Source: Pezizomycotina sp. ARF18
Taxonomy: Eukaryota; Ascomycota
Direction: 5' to 3'
DNA length: 64,000 nt
Assembly: GCA_002224055.1 (NCBI GenBank)
Contig: AZLU01000207.1
Span: forward strand, 1 to 64,000
Below, piece after piece: positions 22,520 through 35,009 of the stretch. Every line of letters starts with the position of its first letter. The first letter of the stretch is position 1. A program made the position numbers and the translations under genes. Under the pieces are notes generated by a model. That model did no database searches, had not been told where the DNA came from, and saw only the letters and a list, made by a program, of their open reading frames with translations.

Positions 22520-23277
22520 GTTCGCCGCTTTTTAATTCTGGGCTTCGACGAAACTCATCTCCCTAATCTGCGGAATCTTCTGGAAGCTTGGTGTCGGATT
22601 TCGGGGTATCCGCTAATCGAAGTAAAGGAACTTCAATCTTCTCATAAATTCACCTCCAAGACATCATCTGAGGATTGATGTTTTTGCATCGTGGGCCGGC
22701 ATATACGAACCACGGAGTTTCCCGGATATGACCGAGGCAAGGGCGGAGGTTATAGAGGCGCTATTTAGCCACAAGAGGAGTAGCAATGACTTTACACACT
22801 ACTGTAATTAAAGTGTGTAGAGTTGGATATGTTATGATTTGGTTATTATAACATATCAACCTAGATTGCTCAAGCTGAGTCTAAATTAAACGAAATACTA
22901 ATCTATAGCCGCGCGTTCGAAGAATAACGAGCATGCAAATTTGCTTAGACGTGGCTATACTCTTTGCCAATGGCGCAAATTTCAGATGAAAACTTCTATA
23001 CTTTTGGGGTCAATAACATTTTCATTATCAACATTTCATTATCAAGGACTAAATATATGCTTTGAGGCGTATATAACAAAAGCTCCGATAATATCGTAAT
23101 ATACGGGAGTCCATAATGCAAGTATTTCTATACGAAAACAAAGAAACTCCGAGCTATGCTATCAAGTCTAATAGATGTACATATGTAGTAAGGTAAAAAT
23201 GATCATAATGCGTAAGAAAATCTTTAGTGCATGGCGGCTTTTGATAGGCAAACGGCCAATTTTTACTAATCAGTCGC
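22520..23277. other. Intergenic / degenerate tail region
   Basis: About 22550-22790 may be degenerate 3' sequence of the kinase-like gene. From 22800 the sequence is AT-rich with a near-palindromic stretch around TTACACACTACTGTAATTAAAGTGTGTAG (about 22792-22820, described as an imperfect hairpin of TACACAC and GTGTGTA). No other gene seen. Confidence 0.4.
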
Positions 23278-24076
23278 TTAGTTACCGTAATAATCGTTCT
23301 TCTTGATCCCACAGGCCTTCAAGCAGCTCTCGACACCGTTAGCCAAGTTGACGGGAAGCTGCTTCTTGAACTTCTCAATGTCTTTGCCGTCGACAGCGTC
23401 GCCGAAGGCGCCGGGCCGAAAGAAGCCTGGATCTCCTCGTTCTTGAACCTGAAAAGGTTGGTGGTAACGGTACCGACACCGGCATCCTCGCTGTTGAACC
23501 CAGCGACGAAGATAACCTTGTTACAGGTAGGTTGAAATTCAAGTGGAGGCTGCCCTCAGGGAAAACGGTCATCTCCATCTCCTTGAGATCAGTGCTGATC
23601 GGATCGGCGCCATTCTCGAGGATCATGTCAGTCTTGACTTCACCCTGTACGACGAGGAGAGCTTCGGTACCGCGGGGATGGACGTGCGGAGTTGAAACCA
23701 CAGGGGTTGAGGGTAGCGACGGCCATCGAGATATCGTTGCCGATGAGGGCGGGGAAGTTGAGACGGTTAGCGGTGACGATCTTACCGCCGGGACCAGGCT
23801 TGGGTGCTTTGGGGTTCGGAGCTGCGACGGGCGGGTTAGCGAAAGAGAACTTGAAAGCGCCGGGGCCGAGGATTTTCTGGCGCTGAAGCTGAGACGGTGC
23901 GCTGAGGACTTGCGAGATCAGATCAGCAGAAGGGAACGTTGGCGCATCGGCGCAGGAGTGGAAGAAGCCTGAGGAACGGCGCTGGCGGAAGCCGTTGCGG
24001 AAGGCATTTGAGAGGCAGGTGCAGCGAAAGCTGGGGCGACGAAAGCGACAGCGGCGAGGGCGAAGAGAGAATGCAT
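23278..24076 (-). CDS. Secreted spherulin/germin-type cupin
   Basis: Extracellular cupin-fold protein of the spherulin-1/germin-like type; the fold binds a metal, but the activity is unknown. ATG at 24076 starts a signal peptide (MHSLFALAAVAFVAPAFAAP). Next come ADLISQVLSAPSQLQRQKIL and LNFPALIGNDISMAVATLNP. Cupin motif 1, HVHPRGTEALLVVQGEV, lies near 23690-23640 with both histidines and the glutamate; motif 2, FPEGSLHLNFN, lies near 23560-23530. After CNKVIFVAGFNSEDAG the C-terminus ends KKNDYYGN* at 23278, about 266 residues, normal for the family. Four frame changes (near 23935, 23695, 23525 and 23415) are each healed by one extra A or C in a short run, so I favour assembly error over a dead gene. 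No intron. Confidence 0.78.
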
Positions 24077-27000
24077 TGTGATTATAAGAAATAAGGTAAA
24101 TGGAAGATCGAAATCGGAGGTATAAGTAAAGAGAAGGAGAAGATATGCGATGTAGGTAAGAGGATTGATAGGAGAGAGAGAGTAGAGAAAAGTTGAAGAT
24201 GGCGACGGTGATGAGACGTAACTTTCGAGGGCGATATCAATTCTTTATATATTTTACTCTTACCACGATCAGAAATTAGCGTTTACACCTTGTAATTGAT
24301 TATCATCCTGATCGTGGCTCTCTAACTTACCCCTGGGAAATGACTATTTACAGCCTACACGTAGCACTCGGCACTGCGAAACGGGTATTCGCCAGTAAGT
24401 ATTCTATCGCTGGCCAACCTACCAAGTATGGCGGTGCTTCTAGTAGGCGTCTAGGAAACGCGCTCTGATTACATTTTTACGTCAACCCGGCAGAACGGCA
24501 ACGGCACATGAGCCTCGACCTTTGAGAGGCCAAGACGGTAAGGTCGTTCAAGACTTGCATAGACGAATAATTATAGTGTCAAAACACGTCTCTGGCTTTA
24601 TAATGATTATTCTTAGACTTTGCTAGGACGGAAACACCTTTTCGCGCATGATTCTCTTCTTTTCTAGGTGAGATTTGTGACCGAAAGCATTAGTTGATAA
24701 TGATCGAGGCTGTGTTCACTTTGAGAGCGTGATTAATCGATTGTTTATCTATAGTAGCGTATTCCAAATCTCTGGAGCAATAAAATTTTCTCGTCTAACT
24801 GGCCAACAGAAAGCCAGCGGAAAAAGTGCGCTATGTGTGCTGACTGAAACAAAACACCCCGAATAGGCACTTCTTTACTCTATTACCCAGGACCTTGGTA
24901 AGAAATCACGGACCCTCTATCTTTCATTTCAAGAAACGCTATCCGGATTTAATAAATTTTCATTTGTATAGGGCTTTGAAGTACTCCCACGTGAGAGCAT
25001 AGTACCTCACTGCGCCCGCTCAGGACAGATTACAGATTGCATCTTAGATGATTTGTGCTTATTTCATTTAAAGTCTCTCGCTAGCTTAGCTTCAAATAGA
25101 TCATCCTCCTTATTATGACAACATTCTAGATTGTCGGAAGTGCCGCAAGGCTGCAGCTTCAATAAAGTTCCTCTCGGAACAGAAGCACCCGAAGATACGG
25201 CCGAAAGAACTCACGGTCTCGCAGTCCGGAGCCTATATACCCAGTTTTTGCAATTTCATGCTATCACTCAACCTTATGTTAGGTATATGGGAGGAGGAAG
25301 GTGGATTAAAGTTTCTAAGATTGAGTTATATTCACCATTCCCCGTAAAATAGGCATATCGATGCGGTGTTTACTCTCTTCATGGGCATCTAGGGCGCTCA
25401 GTCCACGCGAGATATGTTACGAGTAGCTTGTCGGAATTCAGTCTCAGCTAGCTTCAGAGTCTTGATGCTCGTGTTCTGTCAAGGCCTCATACATTTGATA
25501 GCGGCAATGGGTTCGCCTCGAGGTTCGATAAGAGTGGTTTCTCTGCACCCTCTTATGAATATTTTACCAAGCAGCCATATCGCGATCCACAATGCTATAG
25601 CCATAGCTTCTTTTAATCCCATAACCGTGAGGTTGCAATTAGCGTCGCGCTGTAGTCTTGTTTAGCATAGGCGCTCGTCAAGCTTTTAGTCTAAGCTCAG
25701 TTCTAGTATGAGGTCTCCCACCGAGAGATCTCATGGGTTTTCAGAGCAAGTAGAAACGAGTGGAGAAGGAAGAGGGAAACTAGGTGTGGCGTGGTGATGC
25801 ACTTAAAACTTTCGTTCAAAAACTGGTCATTATCGAGGATAGGCTCTAGGCCTCTGCAGGATGTTTGGCCTTACACTGCAGACTTCGATCGCGAGGGGAA
25901 TCGATGGAAGCTATGGATTAGAGGTGACAGTGATCTGTAATCAGGATGTCTTCGAAATATCGACATTCGAAAAAAAAATTTTAAACTACAAACTGCCCAT
26001 TTCACGTTACGACTGGTATTGCATTTAAACTTTTTGTTACGTTCGCAATCCATTGATACATGCAATGTTTTCTTGTGTCCCAGATAACAAACTTACGGCG
26101 TAGTTCCATAATCTATAAATGTATAAGACCGATAACTTAGCTCGCACGATAAATAAATGGTATCTGAACCTCTTTTACAATACATTAATAAACGAGAGAC
26201 GGAATGTATTACAGTCGATATATTAGCATCTTAGTTATGCCACTTTTTGCTTTAAGTATTTACTCAAATACAATTTTATCTTTTGATTTTCTAAAAAATG
26301 CACAAGAAAAAACAATAACGAATTTTATAGAGTTGTTCTGAAACGCCCGTTTGAGAACCTCCGGCTATAACCCCCGATATCAACACTCGAACTACCGGTA
26401 GCGATCTTCGCTCGTAGCTCCCCAGTAGCACGTCAAACCTTGGACATATAGAGGAATATGCAGCTCGATGTGATCAATAAGAGTTCATCCACTCGAAATC
26501 TTGATTTTTGCTGATTCGCTATTGATAAGACGATAAATTGCGCCACAAGACTCCATTGGTTCAATTCCCCACGACGCACGTGGATGGCGTTCTCAATATT
26601 CTGCAATGCGAATCCTGGGCCGCCATTTCAAGAAGTCGCTGCGAAAAATGAGACACCCCTCGGAGCGACTGGGAAATTAGGTAACAGAAGGACAGAGAAG
26701 ACCCACCGATTTCCCCGACGGGACTGTTGGTAATTATTTCATGAGCAAGCAGGCGCACGATGCCCAGGAACGACATGAGTTATAGAGGACACTCGTAGCG
26801 AGCGATACGCGCATCGCAGAACGGCCGGGGTATCTGCATAATGGTACCCAAGTCGGAACACATTCCATGATTCAGCGTATAGCTGTAGGTCTTTAAATAG
26901 CCCTTTGGCCACATTATTTCAGTCTTTTCAACTCCTTCGACACTTTCAATTTCTTGCGAATGACACCTGGTTCGGAAATGATCTTAAAGTCTGGGTCGTA

Positions 27001-27117
27001 ATAACGGCATAAAACTATGGCGAACTCAATGGTCCTAGTACCTACGTCGAAGGCGGCTGTCGAAGCGATGATCAATTTCGGAATGCTCGTCGAATCGCTA
27101 ACGTATCCCGATTTGAG
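24077..27117. other. 3-kb gene-poor stretch, cupin promoter at left
   Basis: 24077-24260 is a purine/pyrimidine-skewed region (GAGAGAGAG near 24175-24190) just upstream of the cupin ATG and presumably its promoter and leader. The rest carries only short open stretches (e.g. 25131-25352 plus, 25414-25665 plus, 25871-26065 minus, 26561-26776 minus) with no recognisable motif, no shared family features and no clear splice structure. I see nothing I can support as a gene. Confidence 0.45.
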
Positions 27118-29003
27118 ATGCCGCAAGCAATACAGGCCGTTGTCGACAGCGGGATTAATGTTACAGAGCTAGTAGCCCCGTACGGTATTATCGATGGTGA
27201 CGAGAAAGTCCAGGTCCTCAGCGCCCTTCTAGACGTGCTACCATACGACAGCAACTCGCACAAGCTAGTGATCGTTTACTCTATCATGACATTCGCAACG
27301 CTGCTTATCGTGGGATTACGGCTATACGAGAGAAAATGCATCACGAGGAGGATGCGGATGGAAGACTGGTGCGCGGCTACCGCGTTGGTATGACAAAATC
27401 GCCACCCTTCTTTTCTTTATAATACGGTCCAAGTACTAAAAACCTTGGAAATTAGTCCTGGAACGTCTGCATAGGTATAATGTATATTTTTGGTGTAACT
27501 TGGGGTTCGTATAATCCGTAACAAGACAAGCGCCGCCCAGACGAGAATCCAAATACGGTGTCGAAGGTTACTCATTGACTTTTATGCAGGACATGGAGGT
27601 GGCCACATCTACGACGTCTCGTTTCAACAAGTTCAGGAAATGGCTAGTAGTATGTTGTCCTCATGGAATCTTCGGCGGCCATAATGGAATAGCTGACCGC
27701 GTTGTGCGCCACTTTTCAGGTCATCGGCATATGCTACACGTCCTATATCCTATCACTCATTCCGCTCCGTTTCACGTACCTCATCTTCTACTTTGGCATA
27801 TATCCGGATCGAATGTACCGACGGTGGCTGATATTGGTCGGCACCTTGATTGTTCTCTGCTCTTTCAGCGGCTTTTCATGGTCTTGTTTTGGTGTCTGTC
27901 ATATCCCTCCATTATGATCATGCTCTCCGACTCTTGTTTCACAGACCTGTGGGTGGTCTATCATAAAAATCCTTACTTATATTTGCGCCTGCCAATAGGT
28001 AAACCTGTGGACTACTGGAATCACTGGTTCGAAATGAAATGTATCGATCGGGTTCTCGCCTCGAATATCTGGGGTGGAACAGCTATTGTCCTGGATTTTA
28101 TCTTACTGTAAGCGATGACCTCGCAAGATCCTGTTCCTCGAAGCCTCTGCGCCCAATGGCATCTCTAATACTCTCATTAGCCTGATACCAATCGTAAAGG
28201 TCTCTAAGATGAAGCTCAAACGAAAAGAGAAGCTATTTATCATCGGAATATTCGCATCTGGCGGATTGTAAGTGCCTTTTCAACCCCTACTATCCATTCC
28301 CTGCTCAAAGACGACGATCTTGTTTCATGAGTCCGAGTGATTGCCGTTGATAGAGTTTGATATAATCTAGCGTATGCATCGCCGCAATTGGCCGCGTTGT
28401 CACATTCGTTCGGGTACTAGAGGACGTGGATATGATGTATTTATCTCGACCGTGAGCATATGGAGTCTGTAAGGAAGCCCGTCCCCCGCTTTCCCGTCCC
28501 TGAAATATTCTGTGCTAACTTTAATACGCCGCACAGCATCGAGGTCGACTTAGCTTTGATGATTACATGCATCCCAGCTCTTAGGCACTTCTTCGTTGGC
28601 CATTTGAAGGTCGAGCCCCTTCGGCGGAGCCAGTTTGTCTCCTGGCCTAGCAAATTTGGAAGATCAAAAAAGAGCACGACCGGGACATCAACGGGTTGGG
28701 GCTCACTCTTCACGGATAATAGGACGCGCGACGCGACCGTGGTTTTAACAAAGTGTGAGGCTAGGACACCCACAGAACAAAATTTAGTGCCGCAGAGAAG
28801 CGATGTGGAGCATTTAGAAGTTCGAAGAGATCTCGAAGTCGTGCAGGTCGTTGAAGTCAACGAAGGGCCGCTACAGCTGGGTCCCGGCGCCGATGAAGGC
28901 ACAACAGTGCCGCCAGAGTCAGAAAGCCCCGCTCGCATAATCGCTTCGCGCCCAATCATGAGGATGATTTCGTTCGAGCGGCGCGGTGCTCTTGGAGGGG
29001 GGT
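27118..29003 (+). CDS. PTH11-like fungal rhodopsin-domain 7-TM protein (copy A)
   Basis: Plasma-membrane heptahelical protein of the fungal rhodopsin-domain family (PTH11-like receptors and relatives); ligand unknown. Exon 1 from the ATG at 27118 has TM1 (LVIVYSIMTFATLLIVGLRL) and the cytoplasmic RMRMEDW that matches the family's 'WDDW' loop. The intron starts near 27388 (GTATGA). Later blocks are GHIYDVSFQQVQ near 27590, a TM segment VIGICYTSYILSLIPLRFTY at 27720-27780, GKPVDYWNHWF...KCID near 28010-28050, TM with basic KVSKMKLKRKEKLFIIGIFASGGL near 28190-28265, and EVDLALMITCIPALRHFF near 28545-28600. The tail has VRRDLEVVQVVEV and ends at about 29003. Several introns and frame changes make exact exons uncertain. 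Confidence 0.65.
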
Positions 29004-29425
29004 GAAGGATACCTGGCTTATAATTGAATGTATTATATATATATTAGAGAAGAAATCACACTGTAAATATTGGAATAGTACGCTCTGCAAATATGATACG
29101 TATAATCAGTCATCCACGCGACATATTAAATATTAATTATAGCTATCGTACCTATTAGACTCATTAATTACAAAGATATCCGCTACCACTGCGCCAAAAC
29201 CCGACCGGGTGAACTGCTCTTTAAAATCGCTTACACCAACTAAAGTACAAAAAAACAAGGAATGCCATGAACCAAAACTCCAATACGTATAAAGCAACAA
29301 ATGCATGCAGAAATAATTAACGCCCGTCTTGCAAGACCAGCTCTATACTCGTACCACAGGAGAAACCTCCTTCGGCTTTATCCTTGAGCTCCCAGAGCTC
29401 GCCGTCCCTCTAGGAGAAAGCTGCT
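29004..29425. other. Convergent intergenic between the two rhodopsin-domain genes
   Basis: AT-rich, with TATATATATA near 29030-29040. It separates the 3' ends of two convergent paralogs and presumably holds both terminators. No gene seen. Confidence 0.5.
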
Positions 29426-30927
29426 CTACGAATAACACTCCTCTCGAACCAACCCTTCCTCCAGTTTTACCGCGTCGCTCCGGAAATCATCAATGCTGTC
29501 GTCATCGTTCCACGTCTCGGTCCCATCATCCGAATCATAGCGGAAATGGGGTCGTCCCGGCCTACCGATCGCACTTCCACCGATCGTATTTCGGGCAAGT
29601 TGTGTCTGCGTCCTCCTTCTCGTGAAATTGTAGAAGTCCTGGCCATTTGATGGTCCTCGGACTCCTCGTTTGTTTGATTCTTGCTTCGTGGTCCAGACTG
29701 CGGCCCAGATCCCATGCCCATGCGCCAGTACGGGACCTGTGTGTTTTAAGCCATACGCTCGAACTAAACAACGGTTTAATGCAGGGGACGTTGACAACTA
29801 GTATTCCAATGAAGGCTTCCCGTACGCCCCAATTAAGACAAATGTCGCATTTCCAGTGACGTCGCCACGAAGTTGTGATTCAGATGCCGTAGAGAGCGTC
29901 GAATTTGTATAACAGAGAGAAGAGGTTGTTGAGGATCGAAGCGATGATAATGAAAACACCGCCACAAAGGATGACGAAGATACCGATTTTCCGCCTCATA
30001 GGCAGGCAAGACCGTTTGATTAGTGGGATGGGTATGCATAGGAGGAGAATGTCGGTGAGGATGTTCAAAGAACCCAGGACGTAGAAGTGCGGAAGGTTGT
30101 AGGTGCAGATTCCAGGGTTAGGGAAGAGAAGTCCAGTTCTTCCAGGTAGGAAAGCAGTTAAAGAATATGAGGAGAATCATGCTGATGTATGTTACTCGAC
30201 GACTAAGCCAGTCCATGCCACAAGTGCGCTTTCCTTAGGCCAGTTCTAAAGTAAATATTTATCAGTATTAAATTAACGAACGATGGTGTATCACTCTGAG
30301 AATGTAATTACGTTAGCCTATAGTAAAGAACAGCATACACCCTTTCAGGCTCCACATCAAAGAGGTGTACGCGATCCATGATATGAAGTTCATCTTGGAC
30401 CCGAACTGCTTCGTGGCGACTGTTCCGGCGTTAATTTGGCAGCCGCTTCCGCATTGATGCCACCAATTGTTCCTGTCTTGTCTAATTTCCGAAAATATTA
30501 GTTACTCAAATACGTTATCTTCAAACTCTTCTCCAAGAGAAACCCACTCATAATCTCGTGCATAGCTATCTGCGTCGAACTACAGGCAAGCGCGAATATT
30601 ACAAGAAAATCGTCCCCTTTCCAACCCTTGAAGCCAACGAGCTTCGTTCTCGTAAATATTCGTAGGAATATTATCGCGACACCTATTGAGTATTCCGTCC
30701 ATTGCTCCACGTCTCCAGATTTCGTCATTTTTCGTATTCTACAATATTTGAATCGCCCGGATATCGATAGTTTGGAATTTATGTACAAGTTGCCTTTGAA
30801 AAAATAGATCATCCCCAAATAAAAGGGAGCTGGCGTATTTGACAGAATAACAGAATAATATAACATTTTCAGTTGGGGGCTCTCGACGATTAAAAGGGAT
30901 GTCGTTGCGAGCATTGACACAAGGCAA
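29426..30927 (-). CDS. PTH11-like fungal rhodopsin-domain 7-TM protein (copy B)
   Basis: Paralog of copy A on the opposite strand, tail to tail with it. The minus strand reads VEQWTEYSIGVAIIFLRIFTRT and then GFKGWKGDDFLVIFALAC at 30715-30590 (TM1, the WxxDD loop, TM2). SKMNFISWIAYTSLMWSLKG followed by MLFFTIG is near 30400-30330. NILTDILLLCIPIPLIKR, then a basic loop and KIGIFVILCGGVFIIIASIL, lies at 30065-29935. A late segment near 29800-29750 (NRCLVRAYGLKHTG) precedes a polar tail to about 29426. Introns or frame changes separate the blocks. The N-terminal segment from 30920 (with YYSVILSNTPAPFYL) may or may not belong. Confidence 0.62.
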
Positions 30928-31937
30928 CTAAATCGCCTGCATGACCCACTAAAGGGCGTGGGAGAAGAAAGGAAAACCTAGGCAAACCAGACCATCGAAA
31001 AAGATAAGACAGGTTCTAGAGGGAAACATGATTTCAATGAAGAAATAAAAAAAGAAATATTGCTTCGCAGCGTAAGAGCTTATCAGTTTGCTCTGCCCTA
31101 CAAAACGTTTTGTAGCGGTTCCCTTGCCGGGAAATGGATCGCGGTCGTACGGTCGTATTCGAGTTTGAGTGAGCCGATCTCCTTCTGCCCTAAGACAAAA
31201 GGTGGAGATCCTGAGACAATAGAAACGGGGATATATTTGGTAGCAATATTCTTGAGATGTCTTGAAAGGGGATCAACCACAATCCAGAAATTTTTTCGGT
31301 GTTAATATTATTCACCCCTTATATCCAGGAACATGGCCCTCCCAGAGACGTCGACATTGTGGTGTTGAGTCCGAGACACCGTCTACTTTTGTCGTTTTCG
31401 GCAATGTTTCTCTTGATCTTGGTCTCGTGTTCCAGTTAGTTATTTCTCGCACCCACTGCAAATGCGGTCAATTTCACGTATTCTCTCATCATGGAATACG
31501 AATGATCTCAAATCAAGACAAGCGTCAATGATTTTAACGTGTTTTTGCTCTTCCAAATTTATCGTTATGATATAAGCAAGCATTAACTATTGTCAATCGC
31601 AAAGCTGTATTTTTTCAGTTGTTCTTCGTGGATCTGTCAACAGGCTCGTCGAGATCGGAGCAAATAGTAATGCTTTCCAGTTCATAAATCGAAGGCCAAT
31701 GGAGACGAAACGAAGCGAAAATTCTGCAGGAACCCCTCCAGGGCTTATAATTATCAGGAGAACGTTCCAGCCGCTCTACAGCATAATAGTTCGAGCCACA
31801 TTTATGGCATGAACAAGAATCGGTCTCGGTTGCAATAGCGGTCGCGAAACGAAACCATATTATTTATCATTTTACAAGCTCCAAGTTGAGCGGTTTTTCG
31901 CTACGCGAATGGAGAATATGAACCTAGTTATAAATAT
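30928..31937. other. Gene-poor stretch
   Basis: No supported gene. A minus-strand open stretch at 31098-31280 ends KLEYDRTTAIHFPAREPLQNVL and looks protein-like in composition, but I cannot link it to a family. The sequence upstream of copy B's start (30928-31100) is A-rich and likely promoter. Confidence 0.35.
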
Positions 31938-33214
31938 TTAATTCGCCGAAGGGATCCTGAGTATCGTCGAACCAGTGTTTCCAGGGCTGGCCAGTAAAGA
32001 CTGGATTCTACCACTAGCGTTGTTCTTCCACGACGTATATCGGCGCATTGAGTCGACGGAAGACTTGAGCTCCGACCAGCTTACTATCCCTCTGTGGACC
32101 TGAATTATATCAGAACTCCCTGGCAAATTAAAAATCGATTAGTTTCGTTTCAGAGGCGATGAACGTGAACAAACTTCTCGATTTCTCTAACCTGCTTACA
32201 TGACCTAATGTTAATTTCGAATTTCCTGCACAAACGTTTTAGTTGGCAAGATTTTCGTCATTATGAACCTGGGTATATGAGATGACCTTCTTAAGACTTT
32301 CAGAATCACCGATAAACATTTCGTCGTTTGCTTTTTTTGCGAATTCAACCAGAGCCGCAGGTTTGGAAGGCCCCCAATTTGTCTCGTCCAAGTTTGCCCC
32401 ACAATTGCCGGCTCGATTACGCGAATGGTGTACACAGAAACAATGATTGCCTAATCTTCGCTCAAAGCCGTGGCTTATCTTGAACTCAGACCTGAAATCG
32501 TCCGCCCGCAAGCTCATCCCAAAATTGCGCTGTGAACCACGAAAGTCCCTGGACCAAAGTTCCGCTCCCTGCGATACTTTTCCATGACAGCCCCCCAATG
32601 GTGAAGAATAACGAACGATTTATCCGCTCCGATTACGAACTCATCAGACCAGAGGTTTGGTTGGGCGGAGATGGAGCCTAAAATCAACGAACGCCGGCGA
32701 AAAAGTGACGCCCTAAAAGGCAGACTCCCCTGTATATCACAGTATCGAAAACTAGGATTCCTTGAACGAAAATTTGATTGAACTTTACTCCTATCCATAC
32801 TAATTATCTTGAATTAGTATATCTTACCGCTACTTCCCCTGCCTGACAAAACGTGCAGACGCCTCATATACGCTGTCTGCACTTCTCAGCCGCCTCTTCC
32901 TTGTTTGCGAAATTAGCAGCCTTATCCATGCTTCACGACCAAAAGACGCTCCGCTTCTTGGGACATGGAGAACTTTTCGTAAAAGTACGGCCCTGTATCA
33001 CATCAGTTTGCTGCCGTTCCAGATCGCCGGTCGCGTCGACGGATAAAACTCCCTCTGTTATTTCGGGTCCCGTCTGAACGAACATTGGAGAAACCCAAGG
33101 ACGGGGAATTTTCGCAAATTCATTCTCCCCGAATATCCCGAAGCTAAGTCGCAAAATAATGCCGCTCACGAACTTCATAGCCGCTATTATCGTGCTCAGC
33201 AATTCAGGGTGCAT
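31938..33214 (-). pseudogene. Degenerate F-box/LRR-like remnants (copy 9 or parts of several)
   Basis: Scattered minus-strand pieces resemble family segments. HPELLSTIIAAMKFVSGIILRL (33210-33140) resembles the C-terminal 'IM.EL...MP' block. RVIEPAIVGQTWTRQIGGLPNLRL (about 32430-32350) resembles the LIRP block. WPALETLVRRYSGSLRRIKYL (about 32000-31940) is LRR-like. No F-box start or splice structure is visible, so this is decayed sequence from the same family rather than a callable gene. Boundaries are approximate. Confidence 0.3.
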
Positions 33215-33387
33215 CTCCTTCAGTTAATCAGTCCGACTTGAGCCTTCTACAATATGATCGATATCCCAAGGGCTTTGAGACTTCACTTAAATGGATATGT
33301 TCTCGAATTATACATTTTATTCACTATTTCGGGGTGAGATTTGTACGCTCGTTCGTAGTACCATATCTACGCCGGAAAGGGTATATT

Positions 33388-33440
33388 TTTTTTTTTTTTT
33401 TTTTTGATACTAAAAAAAAAAGGAGAAAGAGAGAGAGAGA
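33388..33440. repeat. Low-complexity T-run, A-run and GA-repeat
   Basis: A T-run (about 33388-33405), then TGATACTA, an A-run and a GAGA tract. Simple sequence between F-box-like remnants. Confidence 0.8.
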
Positions 33441-33549
33441 AGCAAAATTGTTACTTTGACTCAAGTAAATACAAGATTCTCCAGGTTCTAATGTTGATGA
33501 CTTGGTCCTGCGAATGTGACGAGGATGCTAGATTTAAATCCGCGCGATT

Positions 33550-34460
33550 TCCTCCTCAGAAGGGAAATATAGAAACCGGCTCGTTTACTAGCAGATTACA
33601 AGTCTCTGTAATTGTCCCGCTACTAGAACGATCATCTAATACCACTCCAAATGCCTCTCTCGGTATCGTAAAGGCGCCAGGTGCTTTTATATCGGGACAA
33701 TGATTGAAACAAAAAGCCAAGTTTGTAATGCATTTTCCTCCATCCTTCACGATTACGAGCTCCACGTGATCCGAAAATAAATGATTCGATTGAGTCCAGT
33801 AGAAAATTTTCAAGGTTGATATACCAGCTGCCAGGCTGTTCATGACGGACTTCCTCCAAACCAAACCTTCCATCGATTGTGGAACAACGTTATCCCTTCC
33901 GCCGTGATTCCAAAATGGCGGGCTTATTAGGCTGCTTGACGTCAAGGCTAAAATCTGGAGGTTTTGTAAATTTCGGATGCAGAGAAGGAATTTGTGGATA
34001 GCGTTTGCTCTTGATAACTTGGGTCCTGGCCAACGTGTAGCTTCCGTAGGGCTTTGAAGTTTGCGCAGAAGCTGCTTATGGACTCCTCGATATTGTTACC
34101 TTGCGAAACCACGCCCGCGGGTATATACCGCCCCACCTTAAGTTTATCGCTTGGTAGCATATCGCCCCAGTCTGATCGCTGAACATGACGACTTGGAGCT
34201 CTTCCAGTGTGCCGCTAATAAGGCATTGACGGACCAGGGGATAAAAAATTGTTGCAAGCGAACCCTCTGAGATACCCGATCCCCCACTTCCACCGGCTCT
34301 AAACCCGCATTTCGTTACAACTCGGAGCTTTTTAAGATTCTTCGGGTAGGCAGGCTAACACCCAATCGTCTTGCCAGGGGTCTTCATGGTCCGTATTCCA
34401 GCACCAAAGGATAGTTAAATTCATGAGACAGGGCCAGAATCGACTTAGAGCGCTAACTGC
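33550..34460 (-). pseudogene. F-box/LRR-like protein, family copy 8 (3' half)
   Basis: The minus strand reads SSFCANFKALRKLHVG near 34085-34030, matching the FFAKLRNCKSLRL segment of copy 4. It then has WRKSVMNSLAAGISTLKIFYW near 33855-33795, matching REQIMKALAVVMPKLEQVNW of copy 1, then HVELVIVKDGGKCITNLAFCF, and ends near 33556. No F-box start was found upstream (34460-35000), so this looks like a 3' half or a copy with a decayed 5' end. It lies downstream of copy 7 on the same strand. Confidence 0.5.
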
Positions 34461-35000
34461 ATATCTGTAGACGCTTGTCTAATCTTCGCCGCGAAGGCAG
34501 ACTTTATTGACTTCTGAGGTTGACAGCAGTATTATTCCCAGCAAGTCCCGCGTATATACATATGTATTGAACGATAGTAATTGGCTCCGACGAGAGGAAC
34601 ATTCAACTAAAGAGCGCCATCGTCAAAAACCTAAACCTGCACACAAGCAAGACGCTCCTAGGGGCTTTAAAACGAGATATACATACTGTTCGACGCTCAA
34701 GCAATACCGGAAAACAAGCCATCGAGGTTCTGAGAATAATTGTCACGGTGCCTCTTCAGCATGCAATATGGGCTAGGGCGGCAGCACAAAAAAAACATGA
34801 CGCTTTGAAAAGCTAAAATGGAACAGAACGACCAATTCTTCGCATTTATTTATTTCTACCTAATCCCTGCGATCTTTGAAATATATGGTATATTAAAGAA
34901 AGTTTCTGATGGATCTCCGTTAACGGAAACGTAACGCCATCTCTTTCAACGTCCCTATCCTCCATGAAAAGAGCCATATGAATATAACAACGAAGTTATA
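34461..35000. other. Spacer between F-box-like copies 7 and 8
   Basis: AT-rich with an A-run near 34788. Open stretches on the plus strand (34507-34776) show no family features. Possibly the missing 5' half of copy 8 in unrecognisable form. Confidence 0.3.
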
Positions 35001-35009
35001 CCGTGGTCT

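Noticed and set aside
23375-23972. Plus-strand open frames (23532-23972, 23692-23886) opposite the cupin
   Set aside because: They are antisense shadows of a GC-rich coding region whose minus strand carries the cupin motifs.
26550-26575. GGTTCAATTCC, a perfect-looking Pol III B box
   Set aside because: The adjacent bases do not form a T stem (CATTGG against CCCCACG fails to pair) and no acceptor or anticodon arm is found upstream; not a tRNA.
28441-28959. Minus-strand 172-codon open frame opposite rhodopsin copy A
   Set aside because: The plus strand carries the family's EVDLALMITCIPALR motif and tail in frame; the minus frame has no recognisable content.
32514-32798. Minus-strand open frame containing LWSDEFVIGADKSFVILHHW, resembling the DE motif region of a Tc1/mariner transposase
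   Set aside because: No other DDE motif, helix-turn-helix or inverted repeats nearby; more likely part of the decayed F-box-like family or chance.
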